Positions 21,989 to 33,252 of a stretch of 64,000 nucleotides of DNA are shown piece after piece. A program made the position numbers and the translations under genes. The first letter of the stretch is position 1, and each line of letters opens with the position of its first letter. The DNA comes from Turnera subulata (Eukaryota > Streptophyta > Magnoliopsida > Malpighiales > Passifloraceae): positions 1-64,000 of the forward strand of contig JAKUCV010002523.1 in the NCBI GenBank assembly GCA_028386065.3, read 5' to 3'. The notes beneath the pieces are model-generated. The model was not told the DNA's origin and made no database searches. It worked only from the letters and a program-made list of their open reading frames with translations.

Positions 21989-24900
21989 TGAAACACCCCG
22001 ACTACAATTTACCCCATACACAGTGTTTACCGAACAAACAGTGCCGACACGTGGCACAGACAGGAAATACAACACGAAAATCCGGCCCAACGGCCCAAAG
22101 AAAATATCATGCCACCCGACCACGGGTACAAGGTATCAAAGGCACAGCGGAAGCAATTTAAATAAGTACAGCAATAGTATGAATCGACTCAATGCAACTA
22201 TGGATCCAGATCCGTCAGAGGAGATGCCGCAGCCTGCCATGATGCATACCTGCATAAAGAACAATGAAGCTTGCCGATGGGGCATGTGAGGGGTGAGATT
22301 CTCCATAATCTCACCGACACATAACCCATGATGTACAATATAGCATATACTTAACAGTCAAAAGCACATCAACACGGCATACGAGTAGAGAACAGAACAC
22401 TGAACAAATACAGTCACAAGAACAATACGGACTATGCAAATGTCCACCCCATCGACTATGCAATGCACTGACCATCTAACACTGACTGTACCATACACTA
22501 GTGCCCGACCAGGACACTTCAACTCGACTATGTATTGGGTATCCGACCCGATCTCAACAGACTATATAATACATACTCTAGACCTGACAGACTATACTCA
22601 ACAGAGGCTCTTCATCGCATGGTAACATACCGATACTATGCTTGCTGATCATCTAACCCGGTGCCAAAACAAACTCAAATCACGTGAGCCTCGCTCACCG
22701 GGTAGCCGGCAACCAGCACGGACCATACCCAACCACTATCACAAACCGGTCCCCGGGTAGAATCACAACACAGCAGCAGCAACGGCAGCCATCACAGCAA
22801 CTCGTAACCACAACAACAACATTCCTCACCAATCTCGATCTCTGGGTATCGACATACCCCTAGAAATGACAATAGCCCAACTGTCGACCACAACTCGTCA
22901 ACCAACATATCTCATTATCCTATCAACAATGACAACTGACACTCATCCGGCAATTATCAAAGAAACCGACAATAAACAAAGGACAACTGGCAACCGATGC
23001 CAATAACAATAGACTACTCACGACCAACGTCAACAACAACACCCGCAAACTGGCAACCTATGCCGATCACGGTCAATCGACTATACTGACAACCCTCCAA
23101 GGTACGATTATGAGACAACATGCATATGAACATAACACATCACAGCCCAACAAAGCAAAAACACATTTCAATCAAAGCTGAGCCAAGGCCAAAAGAATGC
23201 TTAATTACTTCTATTACCAATTTTATCTTCCGGGCCCTGTCACTGGACAAGCTAGGGGTCAGACCTGGATATCAACATATTTCGGGTGCCAGACCAAAAT
23301 CAAGAGAGCCCAGGGATCGACATCCCAAAAATACGAACCCAGGGATAGACATCCCAAAATAGTAACCCAGGGATAGACATCCCAAATAAATCAACGGGAT
23401 AGACATCCCCAAGCATAGACATGCTTCTACAAGAACCCAGGTCAAGGCCACCGCAAAACAGTCTTTACCCATCGAGTCAGTCCACTGCTTCCCAAGTGAC
23501 ATTAAAGTCGTCCATACAATTTCCAACTATCCAATTTCCATTTCCAATATCCATTATCAATTTTCCATGTTCAATAATCCAACAACAATCACAACACAAC
23601 ATTCAGAGATTCAATATTACAGTCGGAAATCTCAACAGCAATAATCACGGCAATCAAATATCCAACAGTGAAAATCTCAGCAGTTCAACAATAACAAAAC
23701 ACACAAGTAATTCGGCACATATCAAAGGAAATCTACTCTCACAATAATTATCAGCAAATATCACAAAGTTATCAACAACATTAACCGTAAGATGCAATGG
23801 AACCTATGTAGTTCCAAGACCAACCATCCCGGTTATCACGGGTGGAATGACGTATATGCAACCTCACCTGATACTCCTCGGAAGCTGGTATCCGGTTAAG
23901 CCTTGTTATTCCTATAATATAACAACAGTAATTACTTATAATGCACAAACAAGATGACTATGCATGATGCCGGTTAACAGGTTATTAGACGGCTTATTAG
24001 TTCTTTTTATTATTTCTATAATTATCTTATCCATTTATGTAGAGGTTACTAATAATCTATTTTTCATCTGATATACCAATCATGTCCAACATAAGTCAAA
24101 ACCAAAACTGAGCGGCCAAGCCGACATCTCGGCCCTTAGGCTGCTTAAGATAAGGAAATACATAAATACGTTGTTTAAATTATATTTGGTAATATATGAA
24201 AGTAAATAATATTTCATTAGTACTTATCCTCGATAAAATAATAATAATAGTAATAACCATATATACGTTTAGTAAGAATTGATTATAAAATAGTGGTATC
24301 GCTAAATACGTCCAAATGGTATATGAATAAATAATATGTATATATATGTAAGTATAAAGTTGGTAAATAAAATGAGGTATGGGCCTATTATTATTCTAGC
24401 CCAGAGGAGCGGTAATTAAACGTACTAGAATCGTATTAACATAATTAGAAAATTAAACCCAGGGGACCGTCACTTGCGTTTAGTCCATCGGAGAAAATAA
24501 TAAAAACAAGTTCAAATTAATTAAATAAAAAACTTAATTAAATTAAGGTAATATGGGCCTTTTATTATAATTAGCCCAATAAAACCGAAAATTGAATTCA
24601 ATGGGCCTTTACGAGCCCAGATAAATGTAAATGGAATTAGACCAGAAATTAAAATGCTATGGGCCTTCTTAATAGCCCAATCAGAAAATTAAATAAAAGT
24701 ATATAATAAATAAGTGCATAAAATTAGGTTGAAGCATAATAGAATAAAAGCATAGAGGCATAATTAAAATAAATAAAGCATAAATTAAATTACATAAAAT
24801 AAAATCATTGTTTATTATATGTTAAGTTAATTAATCGTTTAAGGGTCCGGGTCCATTAATATTGTTCGGGTTCGTTAATATTGTTCAAGTCCGTTAAAAA

Positions 24901-26597
24901 TGCATGAATAGTCCGAGGCTCGGGTTTTACCCAAAGGTTCGTTCCGAGCTTGCCGGAAAATTTCCCGAGTCACCGGAACCTCGCCGGATTCCGGCGGTTA
25001 CTGTTCACGCAGTCCAGAACTTCACTTGTCTGCTACTGTTCATGCTTACTCCAACCACCAACAACACCCAAACGACAACCAACACACAGTCCACGATCAA
25101 CATGTCATTCCCAGGAGCAGTATCTCCACTGCCCACCGCACCATTTCGTCAACAACACCACAACAACTTACCATCGCCCATCCACCTTCACCTTCTGTCT
25201 CCGGCCAACACCCAAGAACCGACGTCAACACATGCCAAATTGATCAATCACCAAGCCATAGCCAAAACACAACACCCAAGAACCCGATTAGTTTAGTCAC
25301 ACAACAATCGGGTCAAGAAAAGAAGGGAAGAGAAAGGAAGGGGCAGAGATCGTGGTCGGGTCTTACCCACACAACCACGCGGTGGCTGACGGTGGTGACG
25401 GATCGGAGGCGGTTCAGTCGCGTTCACGTCCTCCTGGGTCCCGGCTTGTTGCTCCGCCGGCGGCAAGCTCTACTCCTTCACAGTGGTGTTGTGCCCGGAT
25501 CGGCTGGTGGCGGTCCTCTGCAACGGCGGCGTTGGAGCGATGGGCGGCTTGTCTAGCTGCAGGCAGAGGAGGTGCAGAGCGGGGCTGGCCGCGGCGAATT
25601 GAAGGAAGGAGGAGGAAGAGGCGAAGAGGAATTGGTGGAAGCGGTCTCGGGTCCGGCGGCTCAAGGAAGGAGAAGAGGAAGAAGGAAGTGGGGGAAGACT
25701 GGGCGGCGACGATGGTGGGCAGTGGTGGTGCCGGGTTGGTGAAGGAAGGGGATGATGTTGAGGGAGCAGGGAAGAGGAAAAATCGAAGGGGTAGGGCGAG
25801 GACGAGAGAGCAGAGGTTGGTGGAGGGGAAGGAAAAAGGAAAAGAAAAAGAAGAAGAGGTGATGGTGGAAAGGGGGTAGTGGCCGGTTGGTGGAAAAGAA
25901 AGGAGGAGAAGAGATAAGATAAAAAAAAGAAAGTGGAGAAGGTGGTGGGGAGGAATGGCCGGTTGGTGGAGGAGAAGAAGATAATGAAAAGAAAGAAAAA
26001 GGAAGAGAAGAAGAAAAGAAGAAGGGAAAAGAGAAAATTAAAAGAAAATATGGGAAAAGATAGGGAAAAGAAAGAGAGTAGAAAAATTAGAAAAGAAGAA
26101 GGAACGGAGGAGAGGCAGAGTTGGTCCGGGAGAGAGAAAGAGGCGTGGCTCGTGTGTCGGTAAAATTTGTTTGTCCGTCGATGACCAAAATATCCTCCGT
26201 TCCGGCTTTAACCCGTTAGAAGTACAAGGGTATATCCGTCTTTTCGTCAAATTCCGTCCCGTGTCCGAAGATACAACTTGGGCTCGGAAAATCCGATTAA
26301 TCATCCCAAGCACTGTCCAAGTCTCGGAATTCAAAACCGAGGCTCGGTAAGCTATAAAGGATGCTCGGAATCCTCGAGTAATTCCTCGGAATTAATTCCG
26401 AGGCTCGGTTAGTGGAAGGTGCTCCAAAACGTCGTACGTCCTTGGTGATCGAAACGGAGCTCGATTTCTCCCGGTAAAACTCTCGAATTTAACTCAAGAT
26501 GGTAGAATGCTCGATTAACCGTGATAAAAATTTATTTACCACAGTAAGAGTTAAAACAACTCGGTAAATTCGCAAAAATTTTACCCGGGTCGTTACA
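21989..26597 (-). mobile_element. 4.6-kb solo LTR, gypsy-like
   Basis: The segment starts TGAAACACCCCG and ends CCCGGGTCGTTACA, the same end design as the LTR at 1,415-4,618 but with different sequence. It is flanked by a perfect 5-bp duplication TTTAG (21,984-21,988 and 26,598-26,602). There is no internal domain, primer site or polypurine tract inside, so it is a solo LTR left by LTR-LTR recombination. Within it are short GATAGACATCCC-based tandem units (23,310-23,430), an AT-rich centre and a GC/GA-rich block (24,900-26,160) whose overlapping open frames are low-complexity and not credible genes. At 4.6 kb it is long for an LTR. Confidence 0.85.
23305..23430. repeat. Tandem units AGGGATAGACATCCC inside the solo LTR
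   Basis: Four or five imperfect copies of CCAGGGATMGACATCCCAAA occur head to tail with variable spacers. The core is itself partly palindromic (GGGAT...ATCCC). No coding or CRISPR character. Confidence 0.6.
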
Positions 26598-26731
26598 TTT
26601 AGAATGCCTTTTGGTTTTCTAAATATATATGTAAACTAATATGTTTGTCAAGAAGACCAAAAGAAGTGCTTGAATTCATGTTCACAACCGGAAAACAGGT
26701 TTTCGGAATTGCTACATTAATAAGCTATATC

Positions 26732-28485
26732 GGGTTAATTACGTTTGGACCCCCTGAATTCAAGTTTATTTTTCAATCACCACTCGAACTTTTTTTTTCG
26801 TCAATTCACCACCTGAACTCCCAATTTCGTTCCAATCGGTGCTTCCGTCCATGTGCCCAAGGATTCCGTCAGTTGCACAAACGGAAATCACGGATTGGCA
26901 ACATGTGTTTTTATCCTGGCCCCCCATTTTTTCATTAAATTTATTTCTACATAAAATTAAATAAAATTCATTAAAAAATAAAAAATAAAGAAAGAAATAA
27001 ATAAAGGAATATTGGTATCTAATTAAAAAAAAATTGCAGATTCACACAAAACATAAACCCTCCTCAATATTTTCTTCCTTATTCTTCCTTCTTCTTTCTC
27101 AAAACCACAACACGTGATTTTAAATCCAGCGATGTCCTGCAACTAACAATCCGGCGAAAACAAATCCAATCAACCATCAACCAACAACAATCCACCATCC
27201 ATGAAAGAAAATAGACTCAATTAACAAAATTCTGCAAACACGCAAAATGAGAAGAAAAGAACACGAACGAAGAGAGGAAAAGAAGAGGGCGGCGCAGTGA
27301 CTTACTGAGCAGCAGTGAGGGAGAGATTTTTTGGAAGTTTTCTAGGCGATTAAATGGAGGGGCACCCAAAGAAGAAAGAAGAAGTGGAGATGGTGGCTGG
27401 AGGAGAGGAAGGAGGAGGAGGGGAGAGGAGAAGGAAGAGTCGCCGGAGCCATGCGGGTGAATTACCTTTTCTCTTCTCCAATCTCCACACCAAATTCGAG
27501 TCCTCCACAATTACCTCTTCCCTCAAATCTTTCCAACTCCCATCACGCTTGTCTCTCTCTCCCTCTTGTCCTCACAGCCACCGTCGCCCTTCCAAGTCGC
27601 GGCCCCAATCTCTTTTCCACCGCCGTCAGAAGAGGTTGTGCTGCTCCTGTCAGCTTGACCCTTTGCTCGAGGATGAAGCTCGAGTGCACGCCGCTGCCGC
27701 CGTTTAGTGGGTAGGCCGCTGATGTCCCTTCCTCTTCCTATTCTTCTCTTCGATTTCCGGGTACTGTGTCTAATTGGGTTTGTTGTGTGGGTGTTGATGA
27801 TTGCGGGTTTTGACTTGTTCTATGTTAATGGCGGCTTGTTTGTATTATGTTTTGGTGGTCGGGTTTGTTGTTGGGTTTCGGGCAGTTATGTTTTGGTGGG
27901 CGGTGGTCGGGTGTTCGTCTCTAGGTGGTGATTCTGGAGGGGCTCGGTTGTGGGTGTGGCTCGGGTTAGTGACCGGGTTGTGGGTGTTGACGGAGGTCGC
28001 TATAGTGGCCCGGTGTTTATGGTGTGGTGTTTGATGATGGTGAAGGGTGGCAGTCCGGCAGTGGTGGTGATGAGGTATGGGCGGCGAGGAGGAGGAGCAA
28101 GGAGCATGGGGGAGGAAGAAGAGAAAGAAAAGAGAAAAGAAGAAGAGAAAAAAATGGGCAGAGTCAGAAGGAGAAAAAAAAAAGAGAAAAAAGGAAGAAG
28201 AAAAAAAAAGAAGAGAAGAAAAAAAAGTAGAGGAGGGAGTTTTTTTTATGAATTTTATTTAATTTTATATAAAAATAAATTTAATGGAAAAAATAGCGGC
28301 CAAGATTAAAACACGTGTCGCCAATCGTGATTTCCGTTTGTGCAACCGACGGAATCCTTGGGAACATGGACGGAAGCACCAATTGGAACGAAATTGGGAG
28401 CTCAAGTGGTGAATTGACGAAAAAAAAGTTCGAGTGGTTTTTGAAAAATAAACTTGAATTCAGGGGGTCCAAACGTAATTAACCC
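26732..28485. mobile_element. Mutator-like element with ~240-bp TIRs (Pack-MULE candidate)
   Basis: Perfect outer ends GGGTTAATTACGTTTGGAC (26,732) and its complement (ending 28,485) extend inward as near-complete inverted repeats for about 240 bp (26,732 to ~26,975 and ~28,247-28,485). The flanks are a perfect 10-bp duplication AAGCTATATC (26,722-26,731 and 28,486-28,495). Hence it is Mutator superfamily, recently active. No transposase is present. The ~1.27-kb interior is GC/GA-rich and unlike its AT-rich surroundings: a CT-rich leader-like block, Ser/Pro-rich open text at 27,450-27,710 and a G/T-rich block at 27,720-28,060. This looks like captured host exon or UTR sequence, but I cannot name a donor gene. 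Confidence 0.9.
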
Positions 28486-28759
28486 AAGCTATATCCAATC
28501 GAAGATAAAAAGCCACATACTCCACAATCCGTATATATGCCGTCTTGAACTTTGACTAATCCCAAACTTTGGAAATTGGAAGTTTGACCTTTAATTTGTT
28601 AATTGTACAGGCTAAAAGGATTAAAGAAAGGAAAAAGTATTGGGGGGTTAAACGATAATTGTCTGACCCATGTTATCTCCACGTCTGAAGGCATTTTTTA
28701 AGGCTTTATTATATCACAAGCAAGAACTAGATGGCAATCTTGCTCACCTTTGTAGGAAT

Positions 28760-28834
28760 ACGTATGTACTATGTTTTTCTTTTTGGGTTATACGTATGTA
28801 CTATTTTTTTTTTTGTTGCTAACGTATGTACTAT
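28760..28834 (-). repeat. Two consecutive micro poly(A) insertions at one target
   Basis: Three perfect copies of ACGTATGTACTAT (28,760-28,772, 28,792-28,804, 28,822-28,834) are separated by GTTTTTCTTTTTGGGTTAT and TTTTTTTTTTGTTGCTA. On the minus strand the inserts read ATAACCC-poly(A) and TAGCAAC-poly(A). Two serial tail-only retroinsertions at the same target explain this best; tandem duplication is the alternative. Confidence 0.45.
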
Positions 28835-30428
28835 TTTTAAGGCCGAAAGTGTAGACAAATTTCTTTTGCTTTGGTTTATATTTTCTTTTGTAGTTTTCAA
28901 GACAAAAAACAATGTGTTCGCCTAATTAAGAAAATATATATAGAAAAATTACACAGTAATCAAGTTGTGTTTTAGATTTAGATGCCAGATGTACGTAGAG
29001 CACAATCACTACTTGGTAGCTTCGATAATGCTGAAGTGTTTGATATGGTGGTGGTTGAGTGATCATGACAGGAAAAGCGAAACAATTCTTAAGTTTGGAT
29101 TAGATAAGAGATTTCATGAATTACTGATTTATTTCCAAGCAAATCACCATAGGGCGGTGATCCTCCTTCCATATTTTAGGTCATTTCGTTTGCGGTTAGA
29201 ATAGGGTTGTCAAATATCTATTTTCTTTAATTAATTAATGCTCAAAGCTGCTAATCAGAAGAAAGAAAAAAAAGCACACATTCGATCATTCTGCTTTATT
29301 TATCTATACAATATGTATTTTCCATTTCATGCTGGTCTGACACATTTTGATGTCACCCATTTTACTGATCTGATACAGACGACCCTACGTGTTCTTAATT
29401 TGTTTCACAGATTGTGCAATTTCACAGATTCTTAAGGGGGGGAAAAAAAATCAGCATGGCCCTACGATCTAGTTTGTGATGTTGGGTACAACTAACACTG
29501 GGCCAAATTTATCTGCTCATTGGACGCCAACATTACCAATATATGTTGAATTCGTTTCCCTGAAATTGTAAGTTGAAAAAAAAAAATACATGAAAAAATG
29601 TGGTGCGGAAATAATTTAGGATTTAAAGGTCCACATTGTAGATTCTATGAAATTATTAGTTTCGGGTGGGACCTGAATGAGTCCTCTCTAAGAACAAAGA
29701 TATTTTTCAAGTCAATAAAACAGGTGATGCTAATTCCTTACACTGACATTGTGAGTGGCAAGGGAATATGAATCACTAGCTAGGTTGAGGTTCTATTGTG
29801 ATTGAAAGAAATAATCATATGCTTTGCAAAGTGATTCCTTAACAAAAATAACACCCTGAAATATCCCTTTCAACTTTGATCAAAATACCATTTAATTCAT
29901 TCACCATGGTGATCAAAACCTTTATGAAAAAATAAAAAGTATCAATATATAGTTTTTAACATTTTTCCCCAGGATGAAAACTGAAAACATGTATCATGTT
30001 GCTTGCTATGCCACGTACCCCGGATATCTACACTATATATGTGTGTTACTTATTTCCGCGAACCCAAATGGAAAACGTAGGCAAAGACAGTGGGGATCGA
30101 AAGCTTACCCTTACCTCACATTGTTAGAAGAAATCTGGCCCACGATAGTATGGCCAAGATTTTGTTGCTGTTGCTAACTTGCAAAACCAAAAGATGCATT
30201 TATTTATTTAAAGAGGCCGCTGTTCCCTTTAGCATGTGTGAACATTGTTCCTTATTTTTTGGGTTGATTAATACTCCATGCCTAAAATAAACTTTTACAG
30301 TCCACTCCATTTGACTTTTGGCTCCAAATGTCATGAAATTGGGCACCAGCACATGGGATATATATAGGTTTCTTGGACAAATCGACATGGACATGGAAAA
30401 TGGCTATACATACAAATACAGGGGATGT

Positions 30429-30479
30429 AACATTGGTCTGATCCTTTCGACAAAAAAAAAGAAAAACATTGGTCTGATC
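30429..30479 (+). repeat. Micro poly(A) insertion with 15-bp target duplication
   Basis: AACATTGGTCTGATC occurs perfectly at 30,429-30,443 and 30,465-30,479. Between them is only CTTTCGACAAAAAAAAAGAAA: eight bases of body followed by an A-rich tail on the + strand. Confidence 0.55.
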
Positions 30480-32104
30480 TTGCATTCCATTCTCTTTTCT
30501 AGATTATGTTCTTAGTTAGTTATGTTAAAAGAAGAGAGAGATTATATGTTCTTAGTCTGTAGTGTTAGTCACAGTATGCAATATTTTTCGTTAATACATA
30601 TCTCATATATATATTCCTCCCCAACAAAACGTGGCTTGTCCAATTTTGTTCGTAAAAGTAAAAATGATCACTTCACGTTTTATTAATACTTGCAAGCATA
30701 AGTTAATGGGAAACATGTCGCAAATCACTTAGTTACTTAAAGCTATGTATACTATATAGAGTTATCAAGCAAGCATGACATATTGATGATTCATACAAAT
30801 AGTGATGGAGAAATTCATTTTCTCCCTCAAAAACAAATGTAGCATCCTTTCTTTCTAATAAAGCAACCACTGGCTGGCTTATTGTACCTCTTCCTTTTTC
30901 GTTTTTTGACAAAACCGATACCATTGGCTTCCGGGTGAAGGTAGGTAGGGAGTTATTTCGCCACTGTCCAATCAGTCCAGCTAAAACTCTTAATCATCAT
31001 TTTCCATTTCTATTATGTTTGTGAGTTTATTAACCTAACCTAACCTGATAGGGTCTATCCCTTGGATACGTATCTTAACTAAAACTCTCCCGTATCTTAT
31101 CTCTTTCAAGAGGAAAAACATGTTTTTGTTTGTTGTGTTGTTTTTCCTGCTAGTGCTACATATTGTCAGTACGATACAGTTGTTGCTGAACTTTTCTTCC
31201 GTTTCATTCAGTGAATTAATTTTATTTGAAGTCATTTTAAATTGCAAAAATAATTATCCAAATTAAGTTTTATTTTCAATTTAAAATTAAGTAACCAGCA
31301 TCAATCACCTTAATATGTTCGGTTGGACGACTGTGCCACATTAAAAAAAAAAAATCAATTTGTGCGATGGAGTTGTGAAGGACTCTGCCTCGATCATGCC
31401 AATCTGATTGGCAATAACATGTACTACTATACTACTATATAGTATGAAGTATGAAGTATAATGTGCATGTGTTAATTAGAGGTAAGTAATTAATGAAATC
31501 TTTAATTAGCCAGGGCCACCCACATTCATTAATTAATTCCGTAGGAGGAAATATGAGAAATGGAATTACAAGTCGAGGCAGTGGGGACCCATGCATTACC
31601 CATCATGGGAGACAAATATGTTTTGAACTTTCACTATGTGAGAACTGAGAAGCAGCAGCAAGCAGTGTGCATGTTCGTTCATTTGAATCTGCCAACGAGA
31701 ATACGATGCTTTCCTTTCCTTTCCTTTCCGTTCAGTGTGTGTGCCTTTGCCCCTTTTCTGGTACATTTCGAACAGTGTCTTCAAGTTTGCACCAGTCCCC
31801 TCCAGTCAAATTCGAGTTAACACCTTCTTTTAACAGTTTAAACTAACTAGTACTCTACCATGTCTTCACACGGGATAATTTTTATTTATTGGTGGGTTAT
31901 TTATATGAGAAATAAATACATAATAATATATTAGCAATTTAAGATGTCATTGTAAGAGGAGGGGTGGAGGAGTAAGAGTAAGGGAAGAAGACACTAAATA
32001 TTGAGCATCAGAACAAAAAAAGGAGAGGAGAAAATTAATAAACACAACACCAATGCATTGTTTGTACTGAAGTTTCAGTGTTTTTTTATCCTTTGCTTTT
32101 AAAC

Positions 32105-32145
32105 TTACATTAATTCTATCTTTAAAAAAAAATTACATTAACTCT
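32105..32145 (+). repeat. Micro poly(A) insertion with 13-bp target duplication
   Basis: TTACATTAATTCT (32,105-32,117) and TTACATTAACTCT (32,133-32,145) differ at one base and flank ATCTTT followed by nine A on the + strand. Confidence 0.45.
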
Positions 32146-32391
32146 TTTATTCATTTATAAGTTTAGGGGAGTCTTTTACACAAATACTAATTCCTGAAGG
32201 TGCCACATGGCCTCATAAGGGTGAGCTATTATGTATTTATATAGATTGGTTAAACCGGATTTTGACCACGGTTATAAAATCGTAACTCAGTGAGAAAACC
32301 GTAACTCGGTGGCTCAATAGAGTTGATAGTTGGTTCGGGTTTAACAACCTTGCATTTCCATAATATTTACTGTTATTACAGTTCTAATCAA

Positions 32392-33222
32392 GGACCGAAT
32401 CAATCAGAGACTCGAGCTGAGATGATGTCGCCCACTTCTACTGATGTCCCTATGACTGATGCACCACGTGTGTATGGTGATGTGACCAGTGAGCCTAAAT
32501 ACGGTAAATGGATGTTAGTCAGTCGCAAACGGGGGCCCGCTAAGAAAGCTGCCGCCTCTGAGGAGGACCGGCGTGGACAACAATTGCAACTAGGAGGTTC
32601 CCGTTTTAATGTGCTCGCAACGTCTGCTGATGAGCATAGTGTTTTTCCGCCTCCTGATAGTACTGCAGCGTCACGAGTCCAGTCTAAGGCGGTGCCCCCA
32701 ACTCATCAGCCTACTTCAGCGGCCGCCAGAAAGAATAAAGGGAAAGCCCAGGTTGTTCAGCCGCAGGCTTTGGGCCAGAGTACTAAAAGAGCTAGACAAT
32801 CGGAACCTACTTTTTCACCGGTTATACATGATCCGCCCCAGGTGAAACCACCCACAGCGCCGGGGCAATCGGGTGTTAAGGTGGTACTCAAGCAGGCCAC
32901 TCAGATAAACAAGCAAAAGGTATCCCTTGCTGATGTTCCTGTTATTACCCCGGTCCCCGTGTCAGCTCCTTTGTCTTCCTCTCGCCCATCCCACGGCCAA
33001 ACTACTGTTTCCTCTACCTCCACGAGTCAGGCAACAGGCATGGAAATTGCGTTTGATGTTGCAAATACGGGGCATGATGTGATACATGACGAGGGGGTAC
33101 AGCACGCTGTGGCAGGATCCACAGAACCACCTGGGAAGATGCCTCCTAGTATGGTGAATGATCAGTCGAGTAATGACTTGAGTGTCGATGGGGATCTGGT
33201 GATGAGTGATTCGGTTGCCTAG
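32392..33222 (+). pseudogene. LINE ORF1, N-terminally truncated
   Basis: The open frame runs through the element's 5' boundary; upstream codons belong to the target site. The surviving part begins after the RNA-binding and zinc-knuckle domains, with YGKWMLVSRKRG, the basic motif that usually follows the CCHC knuckle in plant LINE ORF1. It continues as a Pro/Ser/Gln-rich tail of low complexity. The stop at 33,220-33,222 is 30 bp before ORF2. An RNA chaperone role is known for the family, but the binding domains are missing here. Confidence 0.8.
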
Positions 33223-33252
33223 TGCCTTGGTTAGTTATATTATTTATTATTA

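Larger units (their letters stand above)
28496..32374. other. Intergenic DNA, no gene seen
   Basis: AT-rich sequence with scattered short open frames that match no family. It carries micro poly(A) insertions at 28,773-28,821, 30,444-30,464 and 32,118-32,132, and homopolymer runs. Confidence 0.5.

Noticed and set aside
23305..23430. CRISPR-like regularly repeated units
   Set aside because: Units are imperfect, spacers vary in length and share sequence, and the locus is a plant LTR.
24904..25879. Long overlapping + strand open frames, Pro/Ser/Arg/Gly-rich
   Set aside because: They lie inside the 4.6-kb solo LTR, in GC/GA-rich low-complexity text, in several frames at once, with no recognisable domain.
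27354..28309. Overlapping open frames rich in Lys/Glu/Arg and Ser/Pro
   Set aside because: They lie inside the Mutator-like element; composition (GA-rich tracts) explains the openness. They may include captured fragments, but no product can be supported.
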